Shown piece after piece: positions 46,152 through 58,119 of a stretch of DNA of 64,000 nucleotides. Made by a program: the position numbers and the translations under genes. Under the pieces are notes generated by a model. It did no database searches. It was not told the DNA's origin and saw only the letters and a list, made by a program, of their open reading frames with translations. How positions within the stretch are numbered: position 1 is the stretch's first letter; each line of letters starts with the position of its first letter. Source of the stretch: Rhypophila decipiens (Eukaryota; Ascomycota; Sordariomycetes; Sordariales; Naviculisporaceae); the NCBI GenBank assembly GCA_033297075.1, contig MU858075.1, positions 233,463 to 297,462 of the forward strand, read 5' to 3'.

Positions 46152-48737
46152 TCACAACAACAACCGACTCAACTCAGACCACGACTTGTCAAAATTAAAC
46201 CTCGCCGCCGCAGTCCTAGTAGGAACAGGCGACAAGAGTCCCCTAGAAGAAGCTCTCCCATAGTATCCATATTCCATCTCCTCCTCCTCCGTCATGGCAG
46301 TCGGCATACCCCGGTATCCTCTTCTCAGCGGAGGCGGCGCAGTCAACCCGCTCCCTCCCGCCGGCGGGCTGGGTGCCTGGACGCGAATACTCGGCCCGTA
46401 CCCACTGCCGTAGGAGTAATACCCGTCGGCGTCAAAGGTTTCCTCTTCTGGGGCGGCGAACGGTGCAGGGGGAGGAGAATAAGGGACGCCGTAGTCATTC
46501 TCTCCGTAGTATGGATATCCATAACCTCCATAGCCATAGCCACCATACCCGTAATCCTCCTCATATGTGTAAGCGTGCTGGTGCCGATCCTCAAAAGCAG
46601 GCGCCATGACAGTCCACCTAGACCTCTCAGTCGGTGCCCTTGACGGCGCCCTCGCCGCCCTTCTCCCACCGCCACCACCGCCACGAATAGACGGAGCAGG
46701 CGGCTCAAGTAACATCCCACCACCATGCTCATCAGCTGCGTCCCACGCCCGGCTACTTCTCCTCCCCGAGAATGTGGTAGGGGCAGGTGACAGATCCCGC
46801 CGCCTTGAAAATCCCAAACTAAACACGCTCCTGAGATCCCCCGACCGTCTAGGCGGCAATAGCTGAGGGGACGAACACCTCTCGTACCCGTAAGCAGAGC
46901 CACGCTGACGACGGCCCCCCTCGAGCAGCATCATGGTATCATACCCTATCCCACCATGACGACTTCCATACCCGCCGCCGGCGCCCTCCCCAGAAGACCG
47001 GTACTGGTAATCGTAATCATCCTCCTCCTCATGATCAGAAGACTCTCCAGAGTAAGGCGATTCCCAATCCTCCGGCCTTCCGCGCCAGATATCACACGGC
47101 TCGGCGGCATACGTCCCTGCACGATCAATGTCGATTCCTTGGTCCAAGGCGCCCATGCTCGGTCGGTTGGTCACGACTGTTCGTGCTACAGGTGGACGGG
47201 GCGGTTTCACTGGTCGTCCTTGACCTGGTGGCCGTCGGCGGGGTTCCTCGTCTGTGTACTCCTCTTCGCGAGGCTGTTCACGGAGGGATCGTAGCTGCGC
47301 CGAGGGCTGGCGGTGCAGGACGTGCTCGGCTCTGTGAGGATGTGGCTGGCGATGATGATGATGATGCGCAGGGGGCGGCGACGGGGGCCGTCTCGGCAAG
47401 CGGCGATGAGTCGTCTCGTCGAATTCAAACTCGCCCGTGAAAATATCGTCGCTTTCGTCGCCGCTTTCGTACCCGCCCCCGCCACCACCACGAAGAGGGT
47501 CCAAGTCGATTTGTTCTGGTTCTTGTGTGATGATTCTGTGGTGCTGGTGCCGGCGCGAGTAGTCTCGGTCATAAGAAGAAGAAGCATCGCCACCGCGCTG
47601 CTGGAGAGGCCAGGAGGACGAGTACTTTGGCGAGCTGGAGTGGTTACGTGCTGCTGAACTCCGCGCTGCTACAGCCGAGGGCATCATTTCTGCGCCGCGC
47701 TCGGCTTGTTGCCGCGAGTTTCGGCGGACGATTGAGGGGCGACGGTCACGGTCACGGACCATGTCACGATCGCGTTGGGCTGGAGAGGAGTCGGAGGCGG
47801 AATCAGAGTCAAAGTCTGAGCTGCTCGAGGGTCGTTCCCCTTCGTGGCGAGGAGGTTTGGTTGCTCCATGTTGTTGTCCATGACCGGCGTGATGTCGGCG
47901 ACGACGTCGATGCTGTTGTTGCTTCTCGGAAGAATGCGACGAGTGCTGCTGCTGTTCATGATGCTGCCCTTCCTCTCTCACAGCAGCCGACGAAGACGAA
48001 TTCCAAGGCGGCCGCTTACCCATGCTCTGAATTTTGCCCAACGAGCTCGACATCTGCGCGTGGTCCTCTGTACCGCGGAGGAGTCTCTTCGCATTCGAGT
48101 CAGTGGTGGTCGAATTCGAAAACGACCCCCGCGGGAGCTTGTGCTCTTTCAAGAGGACCACCGGGCGGATTTCCTCGGGGTACTCTTCAATGTAGGGCGT
48201 CTTTTTGGCCGCCGCCGACTTCTTTGAAGCGTTGGTGGTGGTCGAGTTCTTCCTTGTCTTTTTTCTTCTGTCGCAGCATCTTCCGTCGCAGTGGCGTCTG
48301 TCCTCTTCGACGTCGTCGCTGTCACCACCGCCGCCGCGAAGCCCAGATGCTCGACGTCTCCTCGGGCGGGACAGGCGCTTTCCAGGCCCGTCCTCGTCCT
48401 CGGTGTCGCTTTCTGATGACGTCCTGTCGGTACTGACTGTGGCATCGCTGTCGCCGTCAGACTCCCTTGCTCTTCCTCCTGCTCCTCCTCCACAGACACA
48501 TCTTGTCGTGGTGGTAGTAGGTGGCGTGGTGCGCGCCTTGGCAGCTCTCGGCGGAGAGGTCTTGCGTCTGGGACTCCGATTGTCCTTTCTGATCTTCCTC
48601 TGGCTGGCGCTGCTCTCGATGCTACCTCTTCTGAGGGCGGCCACCTGTTTGCCCTCGTAGGCGTAGTCGACGCCCTCGCTGCCGCCCGAGTCGTACTCGG
48701 TGGTTGTGGTGTCGTCGTTGTTGCTTGGAGGGTCCAT
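46152..48737 (-). CDS. Unrecognised low-complexity protein
   Basis: One minus-strand frame of 861 residues with a clear ATG. The N-terminal two thirds are rich in Ser, Arg, Asp and His, with homopolymer-like runs (Thr, His, Gln). Residues about 740-800 are Tyr/Gly-rich (GYGGYGYGG), like prion-like or phase-separating segments. The last 30 residues (about RFNFDKSWSELSRLLL) are less repetitive and may be a short binding helix. No domain recognised. The open frame is long and unbroken, but low complexity makes shadow frames common, so expression should be confirmed. Predicted intrinsically disordered; location unknown. Confidence 0.68.
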   Translation of the reverse strand: MDPPSNNDDTTTTEYDSGGSEGVDYAYEGKQVAALRRGSIESSASQRKIRKDNRSPRRKTSPPRAAKARTTPPTTTTTRCVCGGGAGGRARESDGDSDATVSTDRTSSESDTEDEDGPGKRLSRPRRRRASGLRGGGGDSDDVEEDRRHCDGRCCDRRKKTRKNSTTTNASKKSAAAKKTPYIEEYPEEIRPVVLLKEHKLPRGSFSNSTTTDSNAKRLLRGTEDHAQMSSSLGKIQSMGKRPPWNSSSSAAVREEGQHHEQQQHSSHSSEKQQQHRRRRRHHAGHGQQHGATKPPRHEGERPSSSSDFDSDSASDSSPAQRDRDMVRDRDRRPSIVRRNSRQQAERGAEMMPSAVAARSSAARNHSSSPKYSSSWPLQQRGGDASSSYDRDYSRRHQHHRIITQEPEQIDLDPLRGGGGGGYESGDESDDIFTGEFEFDETTHRRLPRRPPSPPPAHHHHHRQPHPHRAEHVLHRQPSAQLRSLREQPREEEYTDEEPRRRPPGQGRPVKPPRPPVARTVVTNRPSMGALDQGIDIDRAGTYAAEPCDIWRGRPEDWESPYSGESSDHEEEDDYDYQYRSSGEGAGGGYGSRHGGIGYDTMMLLEGGRRQRGSAYGYERCSSPQLLPPRRSGDLRSVFSLGFSRRRDLSPAPTTFSGRRSSRAWDAADEHGGGMLLEPPAPSIRGGGGGGRRAARAPSRAPTERSRWTVMAPAFEDRHQHAYTYEEDYGYGGYGYGGYGYPYYGENDYGVPYSPPPAPFAAPEEETFDADGYYSYGSGYGPSIRVQAPSPPAGGSGLTAPPPLRRGYRGMPTAMTEEEEMEYGYYGRASSRGLLSPVPTRTAAARFNFDKSWSELSRLLL

Positions 48738-50341
48738 TGTGGTTTTGTTGTTGTGAGTGTGGAATTAGCGTTGTGGTGGTGAGGGGTTGTTTGTTGGTGG
48801 TGAAATGAAAATATGCAATCGCTGCGGGGAGTCTAGAGTTCGAAATCTGATACATTGAAATGGAAAATTGCTGTACTTTCTTGGACAAAGAATAAAAAAA
48901 ATTCACTCAAGAATTGACAACTGGGCGTTGGTCGCTGCCAAAAAGGAAGAAAATCAATCACTTGTCATGAAAACATGGTGAGGGTGAGAGGTGGGGGTGA
49001 TGTAGATATATGAGAGAAGCCGTGTCACCAGACAGACACCCCAGTAAGGGCATGAATGAGTGGAGGATATCTGCGATAAGTTGCAGATAAGAGCTTTGGT
49101 TTGGATGCTGCCCAAGTGGCAATCAGATAGCTACCAAGTTCAAGCTAACATTTAGCACAACAGACCTTGAGATCAAGTCTGGTTGAACCTGAAGGTGACA
49201 CACATCACTGAGTGAAATGCTGCACGGGAAAGGGGAAAGAAACGGAGTTGGGCAGCACGCCCACTTGGTTACCTTACGTACTGGCTATCTTGATTTGGGA
49301 AGAAGTGGAAACTTGACACGTTTGATCAAGGTCTCGATCCGAGGTAACAATGCTGCGAGCTGCGAGTAAAGAGATAGCCGAACGGTGGTTGAGATCCAAG
49401 AACGGATTGGGCCCAAACTTGGCTGCATACAAAGTGCTGGCTAGGGTAGCAACTTTTGCACATTGGGACGACGATTCGGGAACCGTGGGTGAGCAAGGAG
49501 AAGGCATAACATGACACAATCCGATTCGGCGCTTTGGTTCGGCCCAAGTCGGATACGTGGTGAGTCCAAATGGGTACCATACCTTGACCATCAGGTCCAG
49601 GTCCTGAGTCGGGCCCATATTTTCTACTAGCTGAGTGATGCCCAAGTTTTAGCACCTTCACCACGTCCCGGCAGTGAAAATGATAGGAAGAACTCGTCTC
49701 GCCCCAGATCTGAATAGGGCAAGTTGGGAGGAACCAATCCGGGCGGACCATGAATTTCGGGCGGGTCTCAAAATCTCCGAACCGAGCCAGGTGGGCTCAG
49801 GACTGCTGTTTATGAAACGTCACGTCCATTTATACTTGATGTCTCTGGCTTTCATGTTCAGAAAGTCCAAGCTGAGGGACGGGCTCCTCAACGTGGGCAG
49901 TCCTCACCACGCTCACAATGGCTGGCAAATCATAGTCAATCAAATATATTAAATTAGGCACAAATGGCACATTCAGGCTGGTTACGATGAGTAAGTGTGC
50001 AAGCACTGTTTCCAATTTGCTGTGCTACTATTGTGTGAAATTTAAAGATCAATCTGTATTCCAGGAGTAAGAGGATTTCGGCACCTGTACCCATACCACG
50101 GCCCGAGAAGGATGAACATGTGGCATGAGATGACTGGTAGATGCCGCCGCCGTTAAATGCCCCCTATATTTGGTAGAATCGTGGACTTGCCATGTTGAAT
50201 GGTTGGTGAGCCAACCATGGTACAACACATGCCCAGATGTAAGCAACACTCAGGGGCCTCGTAAGGGGTAAGGGGGCCGAGGGTGAAGACTCCCAAGCCC
50301 CAAGTATCGCCAATAACATCATCCCCTGAAAGGCCTCGTCC
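48738..50341. other. Intergenic
   Basis: Upstream region of the gene at 46152-48737 and 3' flank of the gene at 50342-51478. No gene, element or strong repeat recognised. Confidence 0.5.
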
Positions 50342-51478
50342 TCAGTCCTCGTACCGCGTAACTGTCTTTTTCTCGACACTTTTGACTGTGTAGTCGCCCG
50401 GGCCATTCACTCTCAAGGTAATAACACCAGTGACCCAAGTAGTACCCCCTCGTGAACTTTCACCACCTGTACTAGCAGGCTCTGGCTGTTCCGGAGTCCT
50501 CTCGGCTCGTCGTTCAGGAGGCATCAGCGCTTGGCGTGTGAGAGGTGGGAGATCGGCCGTGCTCGTGGTCACCTCATTATCGTCGTCTTCCTCCAGATCG
50601 CTGACCTCTCCGAGAGGAGGTTGAGTTGGTGAATGTGGTATTCTATTTCGGGCCCGGACGGGTGTCTGTTGCTCTCGAGGTGTGGTAATATTTCTGGCCG
50701 GGACTTGTGCCATCTCCCCCTGGTGCCTTGAATTTCGCAACCGAGGCGTTGGCCTTGTTCCACGCTGGTCTTCATTGTTTCGACCAACAGGAAACCCGCA
50801 TAGCAAACTCCTCAAAGCGTGTCGGAATCTAGACGATGAAGCGCCCCGTGAGGTTGTCGAGAGATGCACTGTCGCATCTGTTTCGGAAGGCAGCGTGTAG
50901 TCGTCGCCTTGCTGATGGCGATGAGACCGACTTCGACGTACGGCTCGATAATGGTGGTCCCTCGAGTCTGGGATGGACGTGAACATATGCGAGGACGTGA
51001 TTGACTGGGCTGCCGAATCCTCCTCTTCATATTCCACTTCTTCTTCCTCGCTTCCTTCTGAGCAGAGCGTCGAGCCGTCGAACAGATCGTAGTCTTGATC
51101 GTGGTCTTGGCCGTGCGTCTGGATGCCATAATTGCTGGCGCTGGGTCGTGTGTGGCGTGTTGCAGTGTTTGTCGCCCGTGGGTATGGTGACCTGCCACGA
51201 TTTGTCTGGCCCGTGGGGTCAGCTGTCTCGGGGGGAGTCCGCCGATTCGTCTGCTGTCCTTCGTCGCTTCTTGGCGGTCGTCGTCCTCGCTCCGGGTGAT
51301 CCTGCCGATACGCATCTACCGTTGTGCCTAGAACAAAGTTGGCGTGATCGACAATGACGTTCTCCGGGTAATGGAGCCCGCATTCTGAATTGTGACAAGC
51401 CATCCACTGCCTGTGTCTCTGGTAGCAATTTTCGGAGCACGCGGTGCGGCAAATGCTGCACGCAATCTGGGGCGACAT
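50342..51478 (-). CDS. Unrecognised protein with N-terminal Cys/His-rich module
   Basis: One minus-strand exon of 378 residues. The ATG at 51478 precedes a compact Cys/His module (residues about 6-45: CSIC, C-x3-C, H, C-x4-C, LHYPENV). The module probably binds zinc, but it fits none of the zinc-finger families I can name. The rest is disordered and acidic (an EEEEVEYEEED run at about 145) with many Arg/Ser repeats. The C-terminal 50 residues (TTWVTGVITLRVNG, YTVKSVEKKTV) look like a small beta-rich segment. The open frame extends upstream without an ATG. Function unknown. Confidence 0.68.
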   Translation of the reverse strand: MSPQIACSICRTACSENCYQRHRQWMACHNSECGLHYPENVIVDHANFVLGTTVDAYRQDHPERGRRPPRSDEGQQTNRRTPPETADPTGQTNRGRSPYPRATNTATRHTRPSASNYGIQTHGQDHDQDYDLFDGSTLCSEGSEEEEVEYEEEDSAAQSITSSHMFTSIPDSRDHHYRAVRRSRSHRHQQGDDYTLPSETDATVHLSTTSRGASSSRFRHALRSLLCGFPVGRNNEDQRGTRPTPRLRNSRHQGEMAQVPARNITTPREQQTPVRARNRIPHSPTQPPLGEVSDLEEDDDNEVTTSTADLPPLTRQALMPPERRAERTPEQPEPASTGGESSRGGTTWVTGVITLRVNGPGDYTVKSVEKKTVTRYED

Positions 51479-52245
51479 GTCTGCTTTTTGCGAAGGTAGA
51501 CTCGGTTGCGAAGCTGAAGTTGGCAGGCGTTGTTTGGTTTGGAAAGGGGTAAAGGGGTAAAGGGGGTAAAGGGGCAGGTGAAGTGGTGCTCCTTGCTTAA
51601 ACGTTCGCTTGGTTTGGCAAAAACGAGAATGTGTTGTTCGAGGAAGCAAAAGAGATTGATCGTTCCTGAGAAATTATGTGTTGGTCTAGGTTCGAGGTTG
51701 CGGGTTGGAAAAGGGGCGTGTGATTTTATAGGATAGGGGCAGTCCTTCCTGATGAGATCGAACTACTGAACACCAAATGACCCGTCCACGAGTTGTCATC
51801 CCGACAACCCACGAGGTGCGGCAGATCGAGTACAGACTGAACAAAGAAGCTGGTATTGTCGTAATTACCATACTGCGTTCAATGTTTCCTCGTCGCCCTC
51901 CTGTAAAGTGCAATCGGTAAATCAGTAACACCTGTAAAGTAAGTGCCGGGAGAAAAGGGCCTTCGAGAGAAACTTGGGACGCAATCACCGCCTGGAGGAC
52001 ACGGTATATAGACCGTCTTGACCTCGAAAATAACATGAATAGATGTAGAATTGAAAGCTAGCTGCCGCTGGTGGTATCAATATGTGTGTGGTCAGGCCTA
52101 CCATAGCAACTCCATACGAGGTTAATAAAGATAAAAGATGAACCGGAAAACAGAGGAAATAAGAAAAGTGTAGCGAAAGAAGCTGGCCCTCCAAAGAAAA
52201 AAAAAAAAATACAAGGAAATACCATGAATGAGGTTGTAGTGTAGA
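51479..52245. other. Intergenic
   Basis: Promoter of the gene at 50342-51478 and 3' flank of the Lunapark gene. G-rich repeats of GGGGTAAA near 51541-51576 lie in the leader. No gene recognised. Confidence 0.5.
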
Positions 52246-53458
52246 TCAAGTCTCCTTGCCCTTTCGCCTTCTGCCGACCAGTTGCTCCTCGGGTCCTTCC
52301 GAATCGCTTTGTGCAGAGGCATCTTCCCTCCCGACCTCGACCATATCGCTTGAGCTCCCCGCTGCCTCGTCGTCCGAGGTCTCCACCTTGGATGGACTTG
52401 AAGCAGCACCGAGCACCTCCCGAACAATCCGCTTGCCCTCGTCCATCTCGCCGTTCACAGCTCCGCAGGACATGCACTTCCATGATCCCAACTCGGAGAG
52501 GCTCTTGGTTCCTGGGGGCGCTTGTCCGTTGACTAGCCGGCACCGTCCGCAGATCAAGACGATTCTGTTCTTGGCAGCCGTCTCGTCCTCGCCGAGAAGG
52601 GTGTCCAGGATCCGGTCGTACCAGTGCGGCTCGGTAGACTTGGTCGTTGCAGCGGGCGGATACTGCATATAAGGGGGCGGCCCTCTGCCGTCAAAAGCGT
52701 TGGGCGCAAAGTCGGCAGAAGGTTCTATCTCGGGGCCTGCAGCCGGGGAACGGTGCTGGGGGGTTCCGTGGACCGAGTGAGCACCACCGGGCTGCGGTGT
52801 TCCAGGGGCAGAAACAAGAGGAGCGCGTTGGATATTTGCCGTGGGCGGTGGAGGCATATTGGTCCGTCCGGGTGTTCTGATTTGTGGCTTCTTCTCCCCA
52901 GCAGCCTCGTCATCGTTCTCGTCTTGGGAGGCGTTCTTCTTGGCCTTCTTTGCCTTCTTCTCGACTCCGCCGTACTTCTCGAGCAGCTCTTGAGTTGAAT
53001 CGTATCTGGTCGCCTCTTTGAGTTTCTGGATGGTAGTCGTGCGCTCAGCTTGCTGGGACTTGAGCTTCGCGGTGAGGCCGTTAATCTGGTAGTCGAAGAC
53101 TGCCGTCGTCAGCGTGCGGAAGAGGTATATGACCACGGGGCCGCCAGCTATCCCGGTCCACTCCAGAGCACCCATGTTTTTCCAGCCCACAGCTAAGAAG
53201 AGGACGATGGCGGACGCGAGATAGGCGAATCCGAGGTATAGAGTGCCGAGCACCTTGATACGCCTCGATTTGGAGCGGGCATTGTCTAGTCGAGTCTGCG
53301 TGGTTGCGATCTTGGTCGAGAGGGCCGATAGGGTCTTCTCGAATGAGGCAGGGGAGGAGTCATCTTTCTACAACGTCATGTGTTAGCAAGTCTTGCTATA
53401 GCTAGATACTTGAAGGAATGGAAGAATCGCATACCCTCCAGGGCCAGAAGGACACCAT
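52246..53458 (-). CDS. LNP1: Lunapark, ER three-way-junction protein
   Basis: Two minus-strand exons, 53458-53435 (only eight codons, MVSFWPWR) and 53367-52246, encode 381 residues. The order of parts is that of Lunapark: a short N-terminus with a coiled helix, two close hydrophobic segments (about 49-70 and 78-100), and a second coiled coil (about 105-150). A Pro-rich disordered linker and a C-terminal zinc ribbon with cysteines 281, 284, 306 and 309 follow. Lunapark localises to three-way junctions of the tubular endoplasmic reticulum and stabilises them, opposing Sey1/atlastin (known for yeast Lnp1). The acidic Ser-rich tail could be phosphorylated. The donor right after exon 1 and the in-phase acceptor support the tiny first exon. 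Divergent from the golgin at 54516. Confidence 0.93.
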
Positions 53459-54515
53459 CTTGCCGGCGAGGTTGGACGTCACTGGAGTCGGAGGAACCAA
53501 GACCAGCGATACACAACGGCGAGAGAAGCAAAGGTAAAGCGCAGTCCTCGTTGCCTACCGAACTAGAAAAATTGACGCAGGGAGTTCCTCGACAAGAGGA
53601 CTGGCTCGTAAATTGGTTCGTGGCCTTTGTTTTGTGCTGTCTTATTCAGGATCCTGAAGATTTCAGGAGGCGGGCTCGCTGGAGAAAGATGACAGAATTC
53701 CAGCTGCAGACAGGGGATGGGAGGCTAGGCAGTGGGCTAAGAGAGTCAGCGGGAGCTTGTGACCGGTGACCTCATTGGCGGTTATAGTGGAAAGACGGAT
53801 TTAGCGGGGCTAGCTGTCGTTGTCCTATCGTCTAGGTGCATACTAACTCTAGCCAAGGGGCTGGGCCGACTGTTTACCCTCATCCAAAGCCAGCTCCAGG
53901 CAAAGTGTAACTGCATGTGATAGAAAAAAAGAACAGCGAAAGATACTCGCGGAGCAATTTTGATCTGTAACCTTATCATTGCTGTCTGTTCAAGTCAGTC
54001 CGTGGCATCTCGAGCATTATGGACCATTAAACAACTGCGATAGAAGGATATTTCGATAACAGGGAAATAAGATCCACGCAGGGAGCTGGGAAGCAAGGAC
54101 CCCTGGTCACATTTTTGTTCTGGGCTGCCAACCCCTGGATCTTTGAGGTCTGGGCGCCCATTCCGGCTGAGGCTCAGACACTTCAGTGCATGTTTCGTAC
54201 AGGTGGCTTTGAGAGAGGACATCAATGTGCAATCATTGCAACTTAAGTAGTCGCATCTTCATAAGTCGCAACAATGTCTACAGAATTATAGTTGAATTTT
54301 TGAACGTTTGATTACACTTTTGGCAAGCCCCCAAGGTTTGAATTGACCACCCCGGGACTCTGTATGGCCTGCCCTGGGACCCTCTTTCGCAGAACGCCTC
54401 CAGCTGCTTCCAAAGCCACACCACAGCTTCCTCAACTCTATCCTCGTCTCCATCTCCAGGACTCCACGGAAACCACGGCTGGTTCTCGTACCAGCTACCG
54501 GTGATCCCGAACACC
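53459..54515. other. Divergent promoter region, Lunapark and golgin genes
   Basis: About 1.06 kb between two divergent start codons of endomembrane genes; shared control is possible but unproven. No gene recognised. Confidence 0.5.
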
Positions 54516-57500
54516 ATGTTCCAGGTATGCGCCTTCCACAGATGTCCACCTACACTCTGCGCATAAATCTAACTCCTTGGCGCATCAGAGGCTCAAGACA
54601 ACACTCGACCGAGCGGTTGCCAACGAACAACAACGACATCTCGAGGCACAGAGAACTCCCGCATCCGCCTCCTCACAGCGACCCGGTCAACGATCGCGAG
54701 CCTCGAGCGGAGCCGGCACCCATTCGCCAGCGCGGAAACCTCGGCCAACAAAGAAATCTGTGGACGAGGGCCCCTCCAGTGCTGAAGGCGCCGCCACGAA
54801 CGTAGATCCAGCTATTTTCGAAGCCGCCTTTGTCATTGACGAGACCGACGAAGCGCCCACCCCTGCCCGAGTTGCGACGCCGAATCCCGGCGACAAGAAG
54901 ACCATGGCCAAGGACGCCGACAATGACGAAAAGGCTGCCTTGCTTGCCGACGCCGGCAAGAAGTCGACGGACTCGCAAGAACTTGGAGAACAGGGAACAA
55001 TTTCCCAAGGATCTGGAGAAGGATCTATAGAGCAGCCTTCTAGGACCGGCTCGCCCTCTACATCTGTTACTGCAGAGCTTTCGCCCGAAATTAAAAGTAG
55101 ATTGAAAAAGCTCGAGAAGCTCGAGAAGACATATCCAGGTGCGTATCCATCTTCCATCACCCATCCCGTATGTCTGCTTGTTTACTAAGCCCCTTGATAC
55201 AGAATTGCTACGTTCCTACCGTATTGCCCACGGCCGCGTCAGCTCGATCGAACCGTTCGAAAAAACCCTTCGAGAGAATACGCCCCTGACTTCGATCAAA
55301 GACCCAGAGGCTTTCGTGGAATACCTGAACCAGCTGAACCTCAAGAGTGATATGGTCATGGACGAGTTGAAGCGGGTGTCAGGAGAGAAGGATGCGCTCA
55401 AGACCAAGTCAGAGGCAGCCGAGAAAGAGCTTGCTGCGGTTAAGGAGGAAATGGCAGCTTTGAAGGCCGAGAAACTCGAGCGCAAGGCCTCGCCTAATCC
55501 AGAACCCAAGACAGAGAAAGGCAAAGGCAAAGGCGACGAATCCAGGGAGGAAAGAAAGAGCGAGGAGTTCTTTTCCTACGACAATGAAATACCCGACCTG
55601 CAAGCCGAGGTCGACATGAAGACAGGAGAAATCGTGAAACTGCGCACCGAAGTTCAGAACTTGACACAAGAGCTGTCTGTGGCCAATGAGAAGAACGCTG
55701 GTCTTGTCGAGAACCTCGAGAACGTCAGCAGGGAGCTCGGCGAATCCCGAGATGCCGTCGCTGTCAAGGAGTCCGTCGAGACCCAACTCAAAGCACGCAA
55801 AGCTGAAATTGAGACCCTTACTGAGCGCCTGGCTAAGACTCAGGCCCGCGTGAAGGAGCTCGAGTCACAGCTGGAGACTGAGAAGACCATTGCCGCCGAG
55901 GCGCTGAAGGAGAAATCTTCGGAACTTGCAGCCTCTGTTTCCAAGTACGAGGGACTGGAATCTGAACTGAAGACTGTCTCGGAGACAAAGTCTGCGCTTG
56001 ACAAGAAAATCGAAGCTCTCGGCACGGAGATTGACCAATTGAAGAAGACAAAGGCCCAGGATCTGGCAAAGCTGGACGATCTTACCAAGAAGCTCGATAC
56101 CATGCCCGCACCAGAAGCTCCAGTCGCCGGCGAGACCTTTACGCCTCGGGAGAGCATTAACCTTGCTCCCCCAGCGACAGGAAACTCCAAGAAAAAGAAC
56201 AAGAAGAAGAACAAGAAGGGCGGTGCCGCCGCTGCGACACCTGCTTCTCTCGAGCCAACACCGAGCGAAGTCTCCGTGGGAGAGCAACCGCTTCCCTCAC
56301 CAGCAGAGACGTCCGCCAGCGGCGAGCTCAACCTTGAGATATCGCGTCTGCGTCAAGAGCTCGCCGAGAAGGACTCGCGCATTGAGCGGCTCTCCCAGCA
56401 ACGCAAGACGGAAGAAGACCTCCGCGAGGAGATCGAGACCCTGCGGCACGACCTTCTAGACATTGGCTCAGAGCACGTCGACGCCAAGGAACGAATCAAG
56501 GAGCTAGAAGCCGAGAAGAAACAGCTCCAGAGCCGCATCGCAGAGCTCGAGAAGGAGGTAGCCGACAAGTCTGCTTCGGCCGCCAAAGGCAACGCCAAGC
56601 TCCAGAGCGAGCACGAGTCCCTGAAAGAAGAATTCGACAGCCTCAAATCCAAGCTATCGACCCTACACTCAGATCTAGCAGCAGCGCAACAGCTCGCCCA
56701 AACACGATACAAGGACCTCACCGACCTGCGCGAAGTCCTCCAAAAAGCCCAGCCCGAGCTCAAGGCCCTGCGCCAGGAGTCAGCTACTCTAAAGACAACA
56801 AAGGAAGAGCTCGCTTCCAAGACTTCCGAACTCCGGAACCTCGAGAAACGCGAAAAAGACCTCAAGACAGAACTTACCCGCGCGCAGAGACTAGCCTCAG
56901 ACCGCGAAACCGAGATAAAATCCCTCCACGACAAACTCTCCCAAGAAACCAACACCCGGCTCCGGCTCGAGGACGAGAAACGCGTCTCCGGGCGAGACCT
57001 CCGCCGCTCAGAAGCCGAAAAGATCGAGCTCGCCGCAAAATCCGAAAAGCTCGCCCGCGAGCTCGAAAGAATCCAAGAAGAAGCCTCCAAGCTACGCCCA
57101 CGCATCAAAGAACTCGAAGACGACACGTTTAACCTGAAGAAGGCCCAAGACCTAGCCAAAGAAGACGCAGACCTGAAGCAAAGCCAGTACGCGTCTGCCC
57201 AGAACCTGCTGGCTAGTATGCGCGACCAGACGGCGGAATTGACGGTCCAGTTGAAGGAGAGCCAGTCGCAGTGTGAGAGTCTGGACGAGGAACTTGCCGA
57301 GACCAGGAAGTTGCTTAACGAGCGAACTAGAGAGGCCGAGACTATGCGACGCTTGCTGGCGGATGTTGACGAGCGGGCTAATAGTAAAGTGCGAGAGATG
57401 CATGCCAAGATGGAGGCTGCCGTTGAGGAGCGGGATCGCTTGGAGGACGAGAGTTCTGCGCTGGCGAGGAGAAAATCCCGCGAGACGGAGGAGTTGAAGA

Positions 57501-58119
57501 GTAGGATTAAGGATCTGGAGAAGGAGGTCAAGACCTTGGGGGCGGTCAAGGACGAACTGGAGGATAAAGAACGGGAGTGGAGACGGAGGCGGGAGGAACT
57601 GGAAGCTTGCGAGGAGAGGGCGGACAGGGAGGTGAATGAGATGCGCTCTACCGTGTCGAATCTCAGGTCTACGCTGGACGCGTCGGAGCAGCAGGTTCGG
57701 GATATGGAGAGGAAGAATGGCGAGCTGAGGAGGGCGCTGGATGATTTTAGGCTGAGGTATGACAAGGTCTCGAAGGAGGTCAAGAGTCTGCAGGGCAAGT
57801 TGGCCACGAATAATGGAAGTCCTGCGGCGGCTAGGGGGTCGATGGATTCTACTAGGTCGGGCACGCCTTCGCTTGGAGCAGGGAGTGCTGCGCCGGATGC
57901 GATGTACCTCAAGACTATTTTGCTGCAGTTTTTGGAGCAGAGGGATAATAAGCTGAGGGCGCAGTTGGTCCCTGTTTTGGGCAAGTTGTTGAAGTTTGAC
58001 AAGTAAGTTGTTCTCTGTTCCTTGGGCGACGAGGCGTTTGCTAACAGTTGGTGTTCGCCATCATCAGGGCTGACGAGCAGAAATGGCTGGCGGCGATTCA
58101 ACATATCACTACCAAATAA
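54516..58119 (+). CDS. IMH1: GRIP-domain golgin, Imh1-like
   Basis: Four exons: 54516-54524 (only MFQ), 54589-55138, 55203-58002 and 58068-58119. They give 1136 residues with every junction in phase. Residues about 5-160 are disordered. From about 165 to 1050 the protein is almost continuous coiled coil (many LEKE and ELE-type heptads), broken by a Lys/Asn-rich stretch near 500. At about 1083-1130 lies the GRIP domain (YLKTILLQFLE, LVPVLGKLLKF). It binds Arl1-GTP on the trans-Golgi, where these golgins tether vesicles (known for yeast Imh1 and animal golgin-97/245). The last intron interrupts the GRIP domain: reading through it would end the protein at a TAA four bases into the intron. The nine-base first exon is unusual but has a good GTATGC donor. 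Confidence 0.92.
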
